Origin: Lentilactobacillus diolivorans DSM 14421
GTDB lineage: Bacteria > Bacillota > Bacilli > Lactobacillales > Lactobacillaceae
Direction of reading: 5' to 3'
Length of the DNA: 59,848 nucleotides
Assembly (NCBI RefSeq): GCF_001434255.1
Contig: NZ_AZEY01000108.1
Span: forward strand, 1-59,848
The notes below the pieces were generated by a model that did no database searches, was not told where the DNA came from, and worked only from the letters and a program-made list of their open reading frames with translations. Position numbers and translations under genes: made by a program. Below, in pieces: positions 44,417 through 53,367 of the stretch; within the stretch, counting starts at the first letter, position 1; the number at the start of each line of letters is the position of its first letter.

Positions 44417-45142
44417 ATGTTATACATTGTTGGATTAGGTCCCGGTTCAAAAGATATGATGACCCAGGAAGCTCTGGATGTGATCAAGAAGGTACCAACC
44501 ATTGTTGGCTACATTACCTATATTCATTTAATTCCGGATTTATTAGAAGGAAAAGAAATTGTCACTACCGGGATGCGTGGTGAGGTTGAACGGTCACAGA
44601 AGGCCATTGAAATTGCGGCCAGTGGCAAGGATGTCGCAATCATTTCCAGTGGTGATGCCGGTATCTATGGTATGGCTGGATTAGTTCTTGAAATGGCTTC
44701 TAAGATGGAACAACACATTGACGTGCGGGTGGTTCCCGGCGTTACCGCCAGCATTGGGGCTGCCGCTGCTTTGGGGGCACCATTAATGAATGATTTCTGC
44801 CACATTAGTTTGAGTGATTTGATGACGCCGTGGGACGTGATCAAGCAACGGGTTGATGCCGCAGCCAAAGCAGATTTTGTAATTTGTCTGTATAACCCAC
44901 GTAGTAAGGGGCGGCCGCATAATTTGCGCGAAGCTTTAGATATTATTTTGAAATATAAATCCGATCAAACAGTAGTTGGGATTGGCAAAAATGTGGGTCG
45001 TTCCCATGAAATCGAAAAAATTACGACCATCAAAGATTTGGATGAAACAGAAATTAACATGACGACTATCGTGATTGTTGGTAATAAAAATACTTACGTT
45101 GCGGACGGCCGAATGATTACGCCAAGAGGGTATACATTATGA
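44417..45142 (+). CDS. cbiH: Cobalt-precorrin-3 C17-methyltransferase CbiH
   Basis: A 241-residue tetrapyrrole methylase (YIVGLGPGSKDMMTQEAL; AIISSGDAGIYGMAGLVLE) that methylates C17 and triggers ring contraction. YNPRSKGRP is the CbiH-specific block. It overlaps cbiJ by 4 bp (ATGA). Confidence 0.94.
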   Translation: MLYIVGLGPGSKDMMTQEALDVIKKVPTIVGYITYIHLIPDLLEGKEIVTTGMRGEVERSQKAIEIAASGKDVAIISSGDAGIYGMAGLVLEMASKMEQHIDVRVVPGVTASIGAAAALGAPLMNDFCHISLSDLMTPWDVIKQRVDAAAKADFVICLYNPRSKGRPHNLREALDIILKYKSDQTVVGIGKNVGRSHEIEKITTIKDLDETEINMTTIVIVGNKNTYVADGRMITPRGYTL

Positions 45143-45894
45143 TCTTGTTATTGGGAGGAACCAGTGAAAGTTTAGAAATTGCCGATTATCTGAACAGTTA
45201 CGACCTTCCATTTATCCTTTCGGTCACAACAGATTACGGTGCCGATTTGGCGCATCAACACGCGAAATATGTATCGGAAGGGCCTCTCTTACCAGATCAA
45301 TTTCATGATTTCTTTAAGAAATATCAAATCGATTTAATTATTGATGCCACCCATCCCTTTGCCCGGATGATTTCAACTCATATTATCCAAGCCGCTCAGG
45401 AACAAATGATCCGCTATATTCGGTTTGAGCGACCGGATAGTTTACCGAAAAGTCCATATCTTGAGTTAATGCCTGACTTGGATCATGTGGTTGATTATCT
45501 TAAGAAAAGAACGGGGATCGTTTATTTATCGACTGGGAGCAAGACGGCACCGGAATATGCGGCTAGGTTGGGTGTTGAACGGCTCCATGTTCGAGTATTA
45601 CCCACAACGCGGGTCATGACGTTATTGACCAAGGCTGGTTTTGAAGCTAATCAGATTGATGCCATTCAAGGGCCATTTTCAACCGCCCTAAATGTTGAAT
45701 TGATTAAGCGAACGAACGCTGTGGCAGTTGTGACCAAGGAAAGTGGGCGCGCTGGTGGTGTTCAGGAAAAGATTGCCGCCAGTCAACAATTAAAGATTCC
45801 CTGCCTTGTGATTAAACGACCGGCAATTGCCTATCCTGAGGTAGTTTCAACGATTAAGGAATTGGATCATCAGCTTGAAATAAATTGGAGGTAG
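45139..45894 (+). CDS. cbiJ: Cobalt-precorrin-6A reductase CbiJ
   Basis: A 251-residue NADH-dependent reductase of the CbiJ/CobK family. LLLGGTSESLEIADYL is the N-terminal nucleotide motif, IDATHPFARMIS and YLSTGSKTAPEYA are conserved, and GPFSTALNVELIK lies in the second domain. It reduces the macrocycle before the last methylations. Translationally coupled to cbiH. Confidence 0.92.
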   Translation: MILLLGGTSESLEIADYLNSYDLPFILSVTTDYGADLAHQHAKYVSEGPLLPDQFHDFFKKYQIDLIIDATHPFARMISTHIIQAAQEQMIRYIRFERPDSLPKSPYLELMPDLDHVVDYLKKRTGIVYLSTGSKTAPEYAARLGVERLHVRVLPTTRVMTLLTKAGFEANQIDAIQGPFSTALNVELIKRTNAVAVVTKESGRAGGVQEKIAASQQLKIPCLVIKRPAIAYPEVVSTIKELDHQLEINWR

Positions 45895-45898
45895 CAAA

Positions 45899-47362
45899 AT
45901 GAGTGGATTTGTATCGTTAGTCGGTGCCGGACCCGGCAATCCAGAATTATTAACGTTGCTTGGAAAGCGTCGTCTGCAGGAAGCCGATGTTGTGGTTTAT
46001 GATCGGTTGGTTAATCCAGCATTGTTATCGCCTTTGATGGCTGAAAAAATTGATGTTGGTAAATTACCACATCATCATAAATTTAGCCAATATCAAATTA
46101 ATGATTTATTGGTTAAGCTTGCCCGGGAAGGTAAACGGGTCGTCCGTCTAAAGGCCGGTGATCCTTATGTTTTCGGCCGGGGTGGCGAGGAAAGCCAATA
46201 TCTTCGAGAACGAAACGTTGCGTTTGAAGTGGTTCCCGGCATTACCAGTGCAATTGCCGGATTAGGGGCAGCGGGAATTCCGATTACCCATCGGGATTTT
46301 GCTTCAAGCTTCCACATTATTACGGGTCATCATAAAGCGGCTGGCAAGGAATTAGATTGGCGAAACATTGCTCACCAGGAAGGAACAATTGTCTTTTTGA
46401 TGGGGATGGAAGAGTTGGGACGAATTACCCAGCATCTGATTGAAAACGGGAAGTCGCCCCAAACGCCAGTGGCTGTTATTCAATGGGCTACGCATTGGAA
46501 ACAACGGGCAGTTAAATCTGATCTGGCCAACATTAGCCAAGTGGTGACTGAAAACAAAATGAGTTCGCCGGCACTGATTGTGGTTGGCGATGTGGTTGGC
46601 CTGATGGATGAACTTTATCCGCATCTACCCCTTCAAGGCCTGCATTTACTGGTTCCGTTTAAGGAGCCGTCACAACTATTTGCCAAATTACAAGATCAAG
46701 GGGCTGCCGTAAATTTCTTTGATCGTCGTTTAAAGATGCCATTGAAGTTTGATTTACCAGATATTTCTCATGGTGGCACACTTGTCGTAACGGATTTTGC
46801 TGCCTTTCATTTCTTCCAACAAACATTATTAGCAAGTGGTTTTGATCATCGGGCATTGTTGTACTGGCAGATTCTGACAACTAATCATATGGTGGATCGA
46901 AAACTGCGGGATGCCGGTATTATTTCTGACGGTAATTTTGATATGGAAAATTCACAATATCGAGATCCTGTCATTGTTTTGGGGGAACAACAAACGTTAT
47001 CCCATTTACCGGGGCATTATTCCGAGAAAATTGCAACATACCAAGCTAAGCCAGTTGCTCAACAGATTGACCTGACGAATTTTCATGCTGTCATTTTTCC
47101 CAGTTCCGCTTCTGCAAGCGATTTAGTTGAAGGGTGTGATGCTGATCAGCGACAACGGTTGGTATTGATGCCATGTTTTGCGATGGGGACAATGGTTGCC
47201 GAGGAATGTCATCGATTAGGATTAGAAAATGTGATTGCTGTTGAACCAACGTTTGATGCCGTTGTTAATGCAGTTGAAAGGAAGTTTCAAAATGAATCGA
47301 GTCGCAGTACTAGTCGTCAGTTTCGGGACAACATATCCCCAAACCCGGCAAAAGACAATTGA
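45899..47362 (+). CDS. cobA-hemD: Uroporphyrinogen-III methyltransferase/synthase fusion (CobA-HemD)
   Basis: A 487-residue fusion. Residues 1-240 are SUMT (VSLVGAGPGNPELLTLLGKR; LKAGDPYVFGRGGEES), which doubly methylates uroporphyrinogen III to precorrin-2. Residues of about 245-465 are a diverged uroporphyrinogen III synthase (FPSSASASDLVEG; VEPTFDAVVNAVE). The fusion occurs in other Firmicute B12 clusters. The last 22 residues (NESSRSTSRQFRDN...) lie in a 71-bp overlap with cbiK and look like an extension past the natural HemD end. GGAGGTAGCAAA precedes the ATG. Confidence 0.93.
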   Translation: MSGFVSLVGAGPGNPELLTLLGKRRLQEADVVVYDRLVNPALLSPLMAEKIDVGKLPHHHKFSQYQINDLLVKLAREGKRVVRLKAGDPYVFGRGGEESQYLRERNVAFEVVPGITSAIAGLGAAGIPITHRDFASSFHIITGHHKAAGKELDWRNIAHQEGTIVFLMGMEELGRITQHLIENGKSPQTPVAVIQWATHWKQRAVKSDLANISQVVTENKMSSPALIVVGDVVGLMDELYPHLPLQGLHLLVPFKEPSQLFAKLQDQGAAVNFFDRRLKMPLKFDLPDISHGGTLVVTDFAAFHFFQQTLLASGFDHRALLYWQILTTNHMVDRKLRDAGIISDGNFDMENSQYRDPVIVLGEQQTLSHLPGHYSEKIATYQAKPVAQQIDLTNFHAVIFPSSASASDLVEGCDADQRQRLVLMPCFAMGTMVAEECHRLGLENVIAVEPTFDAVVNAVERKFQNESSRSTSRQFRDNISPNPAKDN

Positions 47363-48071
47363 AGCAACTGAAAATGCTTTTAGAACGGCATTTCCAAACA
47401 CTAAAGTATTCCGGGCCTTCACGTCTAACGTTGTCATTTCACGGATTAAGGCTCACGAAGGCCTTCAAATTGATACGCCGGAAGAAGCCTTGGATCGAAT
47501 TAAAGATGAAGGCTTTGAAACGGTTTATGTTCAGTCGCTCCATATGATTCCGGGAATCGAATATCATCGTCTGCTGCAGCAAGTTACGAAAGTTAGGGAT
47601 CGATTTAGCAAAGTAGTTGTTGGTAAGCCAATGTTGGTTTCATATATCGATTACGTAAAAGTTATTAATTTTCTAAGAGGGGTTGGCGGTACGTTGGCCG
47701 ATAACGAAGCTGTTCTATTTATGGGACATGGTACTTCCGATCGGGCGTTTACCGCGTACGCTTGTTTGGATCACATGCTAATGGGGAGTCAACACTATTT
47801 AGGAGCAGTTGAGAGTTATCCGGATATTCAATTCGAAATTAACCGTTTAAAAAAAGATGGGATTACTCGAGTTCGCCTGCAACCGTTTATGCTGGTTGCC
47901 GGCAATCACGCACATCAAGATATGGCATCTGACAAGCCGACTTCTTGGAAACGTTTATTGGAAGCCAGTGGCATTCAAGTTGATGCCCAGCTTAAGGGGA
48001 TGGGTGAGTACCCATTTATCCAGCAACAATTTATTGAACATCTTAAGAAGCAATTGAAGGAAGTGAAGTAA
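47292..48071 (+). CDS. cbiK: Sirohydrochlorin cobaltochelatase CbiK
   Basis: A 259-residue chelatase that inserts cobalt into sirohydrochlorin, the early step defining the anaerobic pathway. The two metal-site histidines are in LFMGHGTSDRAF (about residue 145) and VAGNHAHQDMASD (about 207), the same spacing as in the enteric enzyme. SFGTTYPQTR is the N-terminal signature. The ATG at 47292 with GAAAGGAAG is chosen, giving a 71-bp overlap with the preceding gene. Confidence 0.94.
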   Translation: MNRVAVLVVSFGTTYPQTRQKTIEATENAFRTAFPNTKVFRAFTSNVVISRIKAHEGLQIDTPEEALDRIKDEGFETVYVQSLHMIPGIEYHRLLQQVTKVRDRFSKVVVGKPMLVSYIDYVKVINFLRGVGGTLADNEAVLFMGHGTSDRAFTAYACLDHMLMGSQHYLGAVESYPDIQFEINRLKKDGITRVRLQPFMLVAGNHAHQDMASDKPTSWKRLLEASGIQVDAQLKGMGEYPFIQQQFIEHLKKQLKEVK

Positions 48072-48075
48072 CCTT

Positions 48076-48783
48076 ATGGCAACATTTTTTGGGATTGGTG
48101 TTGGTCCCGGTGATAGTGAGCTGATGACCGTCAAGGCAGTCCACACGATTGAACATCTGGATATTCTTTATACACCTAAGGCACACAAATCTGGAACCAG
48201 CGTTGCCGAGCAGATTGCGGCACCTTATTTTCCGGAGAGCTTGATGATTAAACGGCGTCATTTCCCAATGACCAATGATTGGGAAGAAAAGCGGAAAAGT
48301 TGGCAAGTGATTACAGACGAAATTGTAGCAGATGTTAAAGCGGGCAAGAATGTTGGCTTTGTGACACTGGGTGATCCATCGGTTTACAGCACATATAGTT
48401 ATTTACTTGATTTGATTGATGATCAAGTTGCGGTTGAAACTATTGCCGGAATTTCATCGTTCTCACAAATTGCCGCTGAAGTTTCCATTCCACTAACGTT
48501 GGATGATGAATTATTAGAAATTATTCCTGCAACAGCAGATGAGCAGCAGATTGCCAAGGCAATTGACGTTAACGATAATATTGTGATTATGAAGATTTCG
48601 ACCAATTTGCCCAAGATCTACCAGCTACTAAAGAAACGAAACTTGTTGACCAAAGCGTTGGTCATTTCAAATGCGTCGATGGAAAAGCAAAAAACGTTCC
48701 GGCTGTCGGAAATTAACCCGGAGGATAAGCTGCCTTATTTTTCGACAGTGTTGGTGAAAAAGAGTGCGGACGGAAGCGTTTAG
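48076..48783 (+). CDS. cbiL: Cobalt-precorrin-2 C20-methyltransferase CbiL
   Basis: A 235-residue tetrapyrrole methylase (FFGIGVGPGDSELMTVKAV; FVTLGDPSVYSTYSYL) that methylates C20. The last eight codons (KKSADGSV with stop) fall in the first arm of hairpin copy 9, so the family element supplies the C-terminus. The body is otherwise normal length, and KLPYFSTVLVKK is the usual end of the fold. Confidence 0.93.
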   Translation: MATFFGIGVGPGDSELMTVKAVHTIEHLDILYTPKAHKSGTSVAEQIAAPYFPESLMIKRRHFPMTNDWEEKRKSWQVITDEIVADVKAGKNVGFVTLGDPSVYSTYSYLLDLIDDQVAVETIAGISSFSQIAAEVSIPLTLDDELLEIIPATADEQQIAKAIDVNDNIVIMKISTNLPKIYQLLKKRNLLTKALVISNASMEKQKTFRLSEINPEDKLPYFSTVLVKKSADGSV

Positions 48784-48879
48784 ATCCCAGAATATAAGCA
48801 AATCATTTAAATATTCCTGGTTCTGGAATGTTTAAATGATTTGCTTATATGGCCGGGATCTGCTTCCGGGAGCACGTTT
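48761..48879 (+). repeat. Covarying hairpin, copy 9, forming the 3' end of cbiL
   Basis: AGAGTG starts 17 nt before the cbiL stop-codon position is reached, and the TAG lies in the unpaired TTTAG block. P3 has the unrelated body CAAATCATTTAAATATTCC, fully paired. It is the only copy that enters a coding region and the only one inside the B12 operon. Confidence 0.92.
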
Positions 48880-49130
48880 CGGCAAAGTAGCCAGTCATAT
48901 TCCGGTTCTGAATATTAGGTTTAGGTAGCTTATATGGCCGGGATCTGCTCGCTGGCGCACGTTTTGGCAAAGTAGCCGGTAAAATATTCCTGATCTTGGA
49001 ATGTTTGAATTAATCACTTATATGGCCGGGATCTGCTTCCGGGAGCACGTTTCGGCAAAGTAACCAGTCATATTCCGGTTCTGAATATTAGGCTTAGGTA
49101 GCTTAGTTCGGAGATCTATTTTCGAAAACA
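48880..49130 (+). repeat. Tandem right-arm half-elements inside the B12 operon
   Basis: Three units of about 85-88 bp follow copy 9, each with TATTCC...GAATATTAGG, CTTATATGGCCGGGATCTGC and GCACGTTT, but no first arm. Units 1 and 3 are nearly identical, and unit 2 differs. The last is decayed (GTTCGGAGATCTA). Together with copy 9 they separate cbiL from cbiM by 432 bp. A short hairpin (ACATCAGT/ACTGATGT) near 49168-49190 precedes cbiM. Confidence 0.8.
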
Positions 49131-49215
49131 CGCGTTTCAATAGGGAAAGCATTAGGGTTACAAAAGAACATCAGTCAAAAAAACTGATGTCTCAAATTAA
49201 AGGAGGAACTTCTTT

Positions 49216-49968
49216 ATGAAGGATTACATCAAAAGACATATTCCCATGACTAGCCTGGTTTTAGGGACAATTGGGTTATTATATGGGGCACTATACCCAA
49301 CGACCGCCCATGCGATGCATATCATGGAAGGGATGTTGCCGCCAGTTTGGTGTATTTTCTGGTTTGCTGTCAGCGCACCATTCTTCATTTACGGTTTGTA
49401 CCGGATGCGGAAAATCGTTGATTCAACTCAGCAAAATGCCAAAATTATGTTGGCACTTTGTGGTGCGTTTGTGTTTGTTCTTTCATCACTTAAAATGCCA
49501 TCCGTTACCGGGTCTTGTTCACATCCAACCGGAGTTGGTCTTGGAACGGTGATGTTTGGTCCCGGTGTGATGTCGGTTCTGGGCGTGATTGTGTTATTAT
49601 TTCAAGCTTTGTTACTTGCTCATGGTGGTTTAACGACCCTTGGGGCAAATTGTTTTTCAATGACCATTGTTGGGCCATTTGTTGGATTTGGTGTTTGGAA
49701 ATTGTGTCGGGCATTTAAGGTTAACCGGTCCGTCTCATTGTTCTTATGTGCCATGTTGGCTGACTGGTCAACCTATGTCACGACGTCATTCCAATTAGCG
49801 ATTGTTTTCCCAGATCCAAGTTCAGGAGTTGTTGGGGCTGCAATTAAGTTCTTGGGGATTTATGCCATTACGCAAATTCCATTGGCGATTGCTGAAGGGT
49901 TCCTAACCGTAATTGTTTATAACTTAGTCATTAGCAACAACTTGTGGAAGGAGACCGCTTTACAATGA
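49216..49968 (+). CDS. cbiM: Cobalt ECF transporter S component CbiM, with signal peptide
   Basis: A 250-residue substrate-binding membrane subunit of the cobalt ECF transporter. A signal peptide of about 33 residues ends AHA, followed by [10 protein letters not shown], whose Met-His pair binds cobalt at the mature N-terminus. [25 protein letters not shown] is the conserved second metal block. AAAGGAGGAACTT precedes the ATG. It is coupled to cbiN by a 4-bp overlap. Confidence 0.95.
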   Translation: MKDYIKRHIPMTSLVLGTIGLLYGALYPTTAHAMHIMEGMLPPVWCIFWFAVSAPFFIYGLYRMRKIVDSTQQNAKIMLALCGAFVFVLSSLKMPSVTGSCSHPTGVGLGTVMFGPGVMSVLGVIVLLFQALLLAHGGLTTLGANCFSMTIVGPFVGFGVWKLCRAFKVNRSVSLFLCAMLADWSTYVTTSFQLAIVFPDPSSGVVGAAIKFLGIYAITQIPLAIAEGFLTVIVYNLVISNNLWKETALQ

Positions 49969-50303
49969 AAAAGTCGAAAACCAAGCAAAACATCATTTTA
50001 TTAGTATTAGTTATTATTTTGGTCATTTCACCATTTTTCATTGTTAAAAATGGGACTTTTTCTGGGAGTGATGATGAAGGAACCGAACAAATCAAAAAGA
50101 ATGATCCTTCCTATAAAGTCTGGGCCCATCCGCTTTGGACGCCGCCCTCGGGTGAGGTTGAGAGTCTATTATTTACAGTTCAAGGAAGTCTTGGGACTGG
50201 CATTATTGCCTACGTAATTGGCAATGCTCGTGGTAAGAAGAAGGAACGCGAACGACAGCTTCGTGAACACGCTGAAGATGTTTCAACAACTCAGGGTCAC
50301 TGA
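49965..50303 (+). CDS. cbiN: Cobalt ECF transporter accessory subunit CbiN
   Basis: A 112-residue small subunit with two membrane segments (about 10-28 and 66-85) and an extracytoplasmic loop containing [20 protein letters not shown] and [11 protein letters not shown]. CbiN is needed to load cobalt into CbiM. The charged C-terminus ([17 protein letters not shown]) is longer than usual. The internal ATG at 49965 is the start. Confidence 0.92.
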   Translation: MKKSKTKQNIILLVLVIILVISPFFIVKNGTFSGSDDEGTEQIKKNDPSYKVWAHPLWTPPSGEVESLLFTVQGSLGTGIIAYVIGNARGKKKERERQLREHAEDVSTTQGH

Positions 50304-50317
50304 AATCAGGTGGAAAG

Positions 50318-50995
50318 ATGTTATCAATTGATAAGTATGCCTATTCAAATCGAATTTTAACATGGCGGCCGCAAATTAAAGGGCTGATTTGGTTACTGGG
50401 AATTATTTTGGCGTTTCAACCCATTCTTTGGATTAAAGGGGTTTTGATTATTGTTGCCGTTGGTCATACCTTGTATGCTGCGCACCTTTCCGTCCACCAG
50501 TATTTAAAGTGGTTTTATGCAATTCTACCTTTTATCCTATTAAGTATTATTGGGATTGTTTTTACAATGTCGGCTAATAAGCAGATTATTTATTATCCCA
50601 TCCGATTATTTGGTTATTACTTCGGTGTTTCAAAAACGATGTTGCCGGTGGGCTTACATTTAGGTGTTCAGGTTTTTGCGGCGGTTGTTTGTACGTATTG
50701 GTTTGCCTTGACGACACCGTTTCAACAGATCATTATTACGTTGAAATCGTGTCACCTGCCAAACCTGATGATTGAAGAAATTATGCTGATGTACCGGTTC
50801 ATATTTATCTTTATTGAAGCATTTGAACAAATCTATCGTGCACAAAAATTACGGTTTGGGTACAAAAATTTCAGATTATCACTGCACTCATCCGCAATTT
50901 TAGCGAAAATGCTTTTTGAACAGGTGATGGTTAACTATGAGCATATGGTTCATGCGTTAGACGCTAAATTATATGACGGCGAGTTTAAGGTATAA
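50318..50995 (+). CDS. cbiQ: Cobalt ECF transporter T component CbiQ
   Basis: A 225-residue transmembrane coupling protein of the ECF T family. Several membrane segments and the cytoplasmic helix MIEEIMLMYRFIFIFIEAFEQIYRAQKLRFGY with its Ala-Arg-like motif connect to the ATPase. It overlaps the frame before cbiO, whose true start is 17 bp downstream of the cbiQ stop. Confidence 0.93.
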   Translation: MLSIDKYAYSNRILTWRPQIKGLIWLLGIILAFQPILWIKGVLIIVAVGHTLYAAHLSVHQYLKWFYAILPFILLSIIGIVFTMSANKQIIYYPIRLFGYYFGVSKTMLPVGLHLGVQVFAAVVCTYWFALTTPFQQIIITLKSCHLPNLMIEEIMLMYRFIFIFIEAFEQIYRAQKLRFGYKNFRLSLHSSAILAKMLFEQVMVNYEHMVHALDAKLYDGEFKV

Positions 50996-51011
50996 GGAAA
51001 CGGGTGTGCCG

Positions 51012-51851
51012 ATGATTGAATTAAAGCATTTAAATTTTTCATACGAGAAAAACAAACCAATTTTAAAGGATGTTTCGTTAAATCTGGGTGAACCAGGGGA
51101 AGACGTTGTTGGGATTATTGGCCCAAATGGTTCGGGTAAATCAACGCTCTTTTTAAACCTCGTTGGCATGTTAAAGCCGACTTCCGGTAAAATTGTCGTG
51201 GATGGTCAGCCCTTGAAATATCATAAAAAGGCTTTGAATCAATTACGGCAAAAAATCGGGATTGTTTTCCAAAATTCCGACCAACAAATCTTCTATTCAA
51301 TCGTTAAAGATGATATTGCGTTTGCATTGCATAATTTGGGACTACCCGAAGATGAAATTAAAAATCGGGTTGATCGTGTGCTCGAAGAATTAGATATCGT
51401 TAGTCTCAAGAATAAACCCATTCAATATTTGAGTGGTGGTCAAAAAAAACGGATTGCCATTGCCGGTATTTTGGTTTTGCGCTCGGAATGGCTGTTGCTT
51501 GATGAACCAACCGCCGGCTTGGATCCTGATGGGACTAAGCGAATGATTTCATTAATTAAGCAGCTGATTGGTCGCGGACAAAAGATTATTATTTCCAGTC
51601 ATGATATGGATTTTATGTATGAGGTTTGTGACCATTTTTATATCTTGCGGGATGGTCAAATTGTAAAATCCGGCCGTAAACAGGATGTCTTTTTGGATGA
51701 TCAATTGTTAGAATCAAGTAAACTAACGCAACCCTGGTTAGTCCGGCTGCATGATAAGTTACATTTACCGTTGTACAATACGGCGGCTGAACTATTTGCC
51801 GATCAACACTTAGCGGCCGAAATTGCCAATCTGAAAAAGGATAAGGAGTAG
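51012..51851 (+). CDS. cbiO: Cobalt ECF transporter ATPase CbiO
   Basis: A 279-residue ABC ATPase. Walker A is GPNGSGKST (about 37-45), Q-loop FQNSDQQIFYS, signature LSGGQKKR and Walker B WLLLDEPTAGLD. The C-terminal extension (about 225-279) is typical of ECF ATPases. The ATG at 51012 follows AAGGAAACGGGTG. It is likely to act as a homodimer with CbiMNQ. Confidence 0.95.
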   Translation: MIELKHLNFSYEKNKPILKDVSLNLGEPGEDVVGIIGPNGSGKSTLFLNLVGMLKPTSGKIVVDGQPLKYHKKALNQLRQKIGIVFQNSDQQIFYSIVKDDIAFALHNLGLPEDEIKNRVDRVLEELDIVSLKNKPIQYLSGGQKKRIAIAGILVLRSEWLLLDEPTAGLDPDGTKRMISLIKQLIGRGQKIIISSHDMDFMYEVCDHFYILRDGQIVKSGRKQDVFLDDQLLESSKLTQPWLVRLHDKLHLPLYNTAAELFADQHLAAEIANLKKDKE

Positions 51852-51855
51852 CGTT

Positions 51856-53367
51856 ATGAAAACGAAGTCGATCATGTTTCAAGGAACTGCATCCGATGCG
51901 GGAAAAAGTTGGGTGGCAGCCGGGCTCTGCCGAATTTTGAAAAATCGTGGGCTTCGAGTTGCTCCTTTCAAGTCGCAAAACATGGCCCTGAACTCATTCA
52001 TTACTAAAAAGGGTGACGAGATGGGGCGAGCACAGGTCTTTCAAGCTGAAGCCGCGGGGGTTGATCCGGATGTTCGGATGAACCCATTACTACTCAAACC
52101 GTCTACAGATCAAGATTCACAGGTCGTCTTTATGGGTAAGGTATTAGCGAATATGAGTGCAGCTGAATATTATGATTACAAACCGCAATTGAGAAGCAAG
52201 GTTCTTCAAGCCTATCGTTCCCTGGCAGCTGAAAATGATGTCATGGTCTTGGAAGGGGCGGGTTCCCCAGCTGAAATTAATTTGAATGACCGCGATATCG
52301 TCAATATGGGAATGGCTGAAATGGCGGATGCACCGGTTATTCTGGTGGCTGATATCGATAAAGGTGGGGTCTTTGCGTCAATTTACGGCACAATCAAGCT
52401 TATGCCGCCAGCTGATCAAAAACGAATCAAGGGCATTATTATTAATAAGTTTCGTGGAGATCAGTCACTGTTGGCGTCTGGTAATCAAATGATTGAAAAA
52501 TTGACCGGTGTTCCGGTTATTGGGGTCTTGCCAATGACCAGCATTGATTTGGATGATGAAGATAGCGTCGTGCTTTCAAGTAAGTCGCAAGTTAAGAATC
52601 AAACCAAAGCACTTGATATTGCGGTTATCGCGTTACCCAAGATTTCTAATTTTACTGATTTTCACAGTTTGGAGATTCAATCAGATGTTTCCGTCCGTTA
52701 TGTTGTTAAACCAGAAGAAATTGGACGGCCAGATGTGCTGATTCTTCCGGGAAGTAAAAATACCAATGAAGATATGGCTTATTTAAAGAATCGGGGATTT
52801 GTCAAACCCATTCGGGCACTTCATGAACAGGGAACTCAGGTGGTTGGTATCTGCGGCGGCTACCAGCTGCTTGGAAATCACATGGTAGACCCTTATCACG
52901 TGGAGTCTGATTTGAAATCACAGACCGGGCTTGGATTATTAGATGCTCAAACTGTATTTAGTAAAGAAAAAGTAACTACCCAAGCGACCGCCAGGCATGG
53001 TAATTATGAGCTTCATGGATATGAGATCCATATGGGAGAAACAACGTTGGGACCCAATGTTGAGCCGTTTTCGACGATTACGTCTAATAACGGTCAGGCC
53101 ACTGTCAGGTCTGATGGTGCAGTTAGTGCTGACGGGAGTGTTTGGGGGACTTATTTGCATGGACTTTTTGATAATGAGAATTGGACCCGAAATTTCTTAA
53201 ATCAGCTTCGTGAACGAAAGGGACTCAAAGCATTGGCAGATTCAGATAACACCATTGCCAAGTATAAGGAACGTCAATATGAAAAATTGGCAAATGTATT
53301 TGAGGATAATGTGGATATGAAGAAAATTGATGCCATTCTTAAAGGAAGCGTGACGATTCATGGATAA
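51856..53367 (+). CDS. cbiP: Cobyric acid synthase CbiP
   Basis: A 503-residue glutamine amidotransferase that amidates the b, d, e and g side chains of adenosyl-cobyrinate a,c-diamide. The N-terminal ATP loop is FQGTASDAGKSWVAAGL (about 9-25), and VADIDKGGVFASIYGT follows. The glutaminase Cys is in VGICGGYQLLG (about 333) and the His in YLHGLFDN (about 434). AAGGAGTAGCGTT precedes the ATG. It overlaps the next gene by 8 bp. Confidence 0.95.
   Translation: MKTKSIMFQGTASDAGKSWVAAGLCRILKNRGLRVAPFKSQNMALNSFITKKGDEMGRAQVFQAEAAGVDPDVRMNPLLLKPSTDQDSQVVFMGKVLANMSAAEYYDYKPQLRSKVLQAYRSLAAENDVMVLEGAGSPAEINLNDRDIVNMGMAEMADAPVILVADIDKGGVFASIYGTIKLMPPADQKRIKGIIINKFRGDQSLLASGNQMIEKLTGVPVIGVLPMTSIDLDDEDSVVLSSKSQVKNQTKALDIAVIALPKISNFTDFHSLEIQSDVSVRYVVKPEEIGRPDVLILPGSKNTNEDMAYLKNRGFVKPIRALHEQGTQVVGICGGYQLLGNHMVDPYHVESDLKSQTGLGLLDAQTVFSKEKVTTQATARHGNYELHGYEIHMGETTLGPNVEPFSTITSNNGQATVRSDGAVSADGSVWGTYLHGLFDNENWTRNFLNQLRERKGLKALADSDNTIAKYKERQYEKLANVFEDNVDMKKIDAILKGSVTIHG

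Noticed and set aside
48880-49130. Tandem 85-93 bp units as a CRISPR array
   Set aside because: Units are similar along their whole length with no unique spacers, and no cas genes are present.
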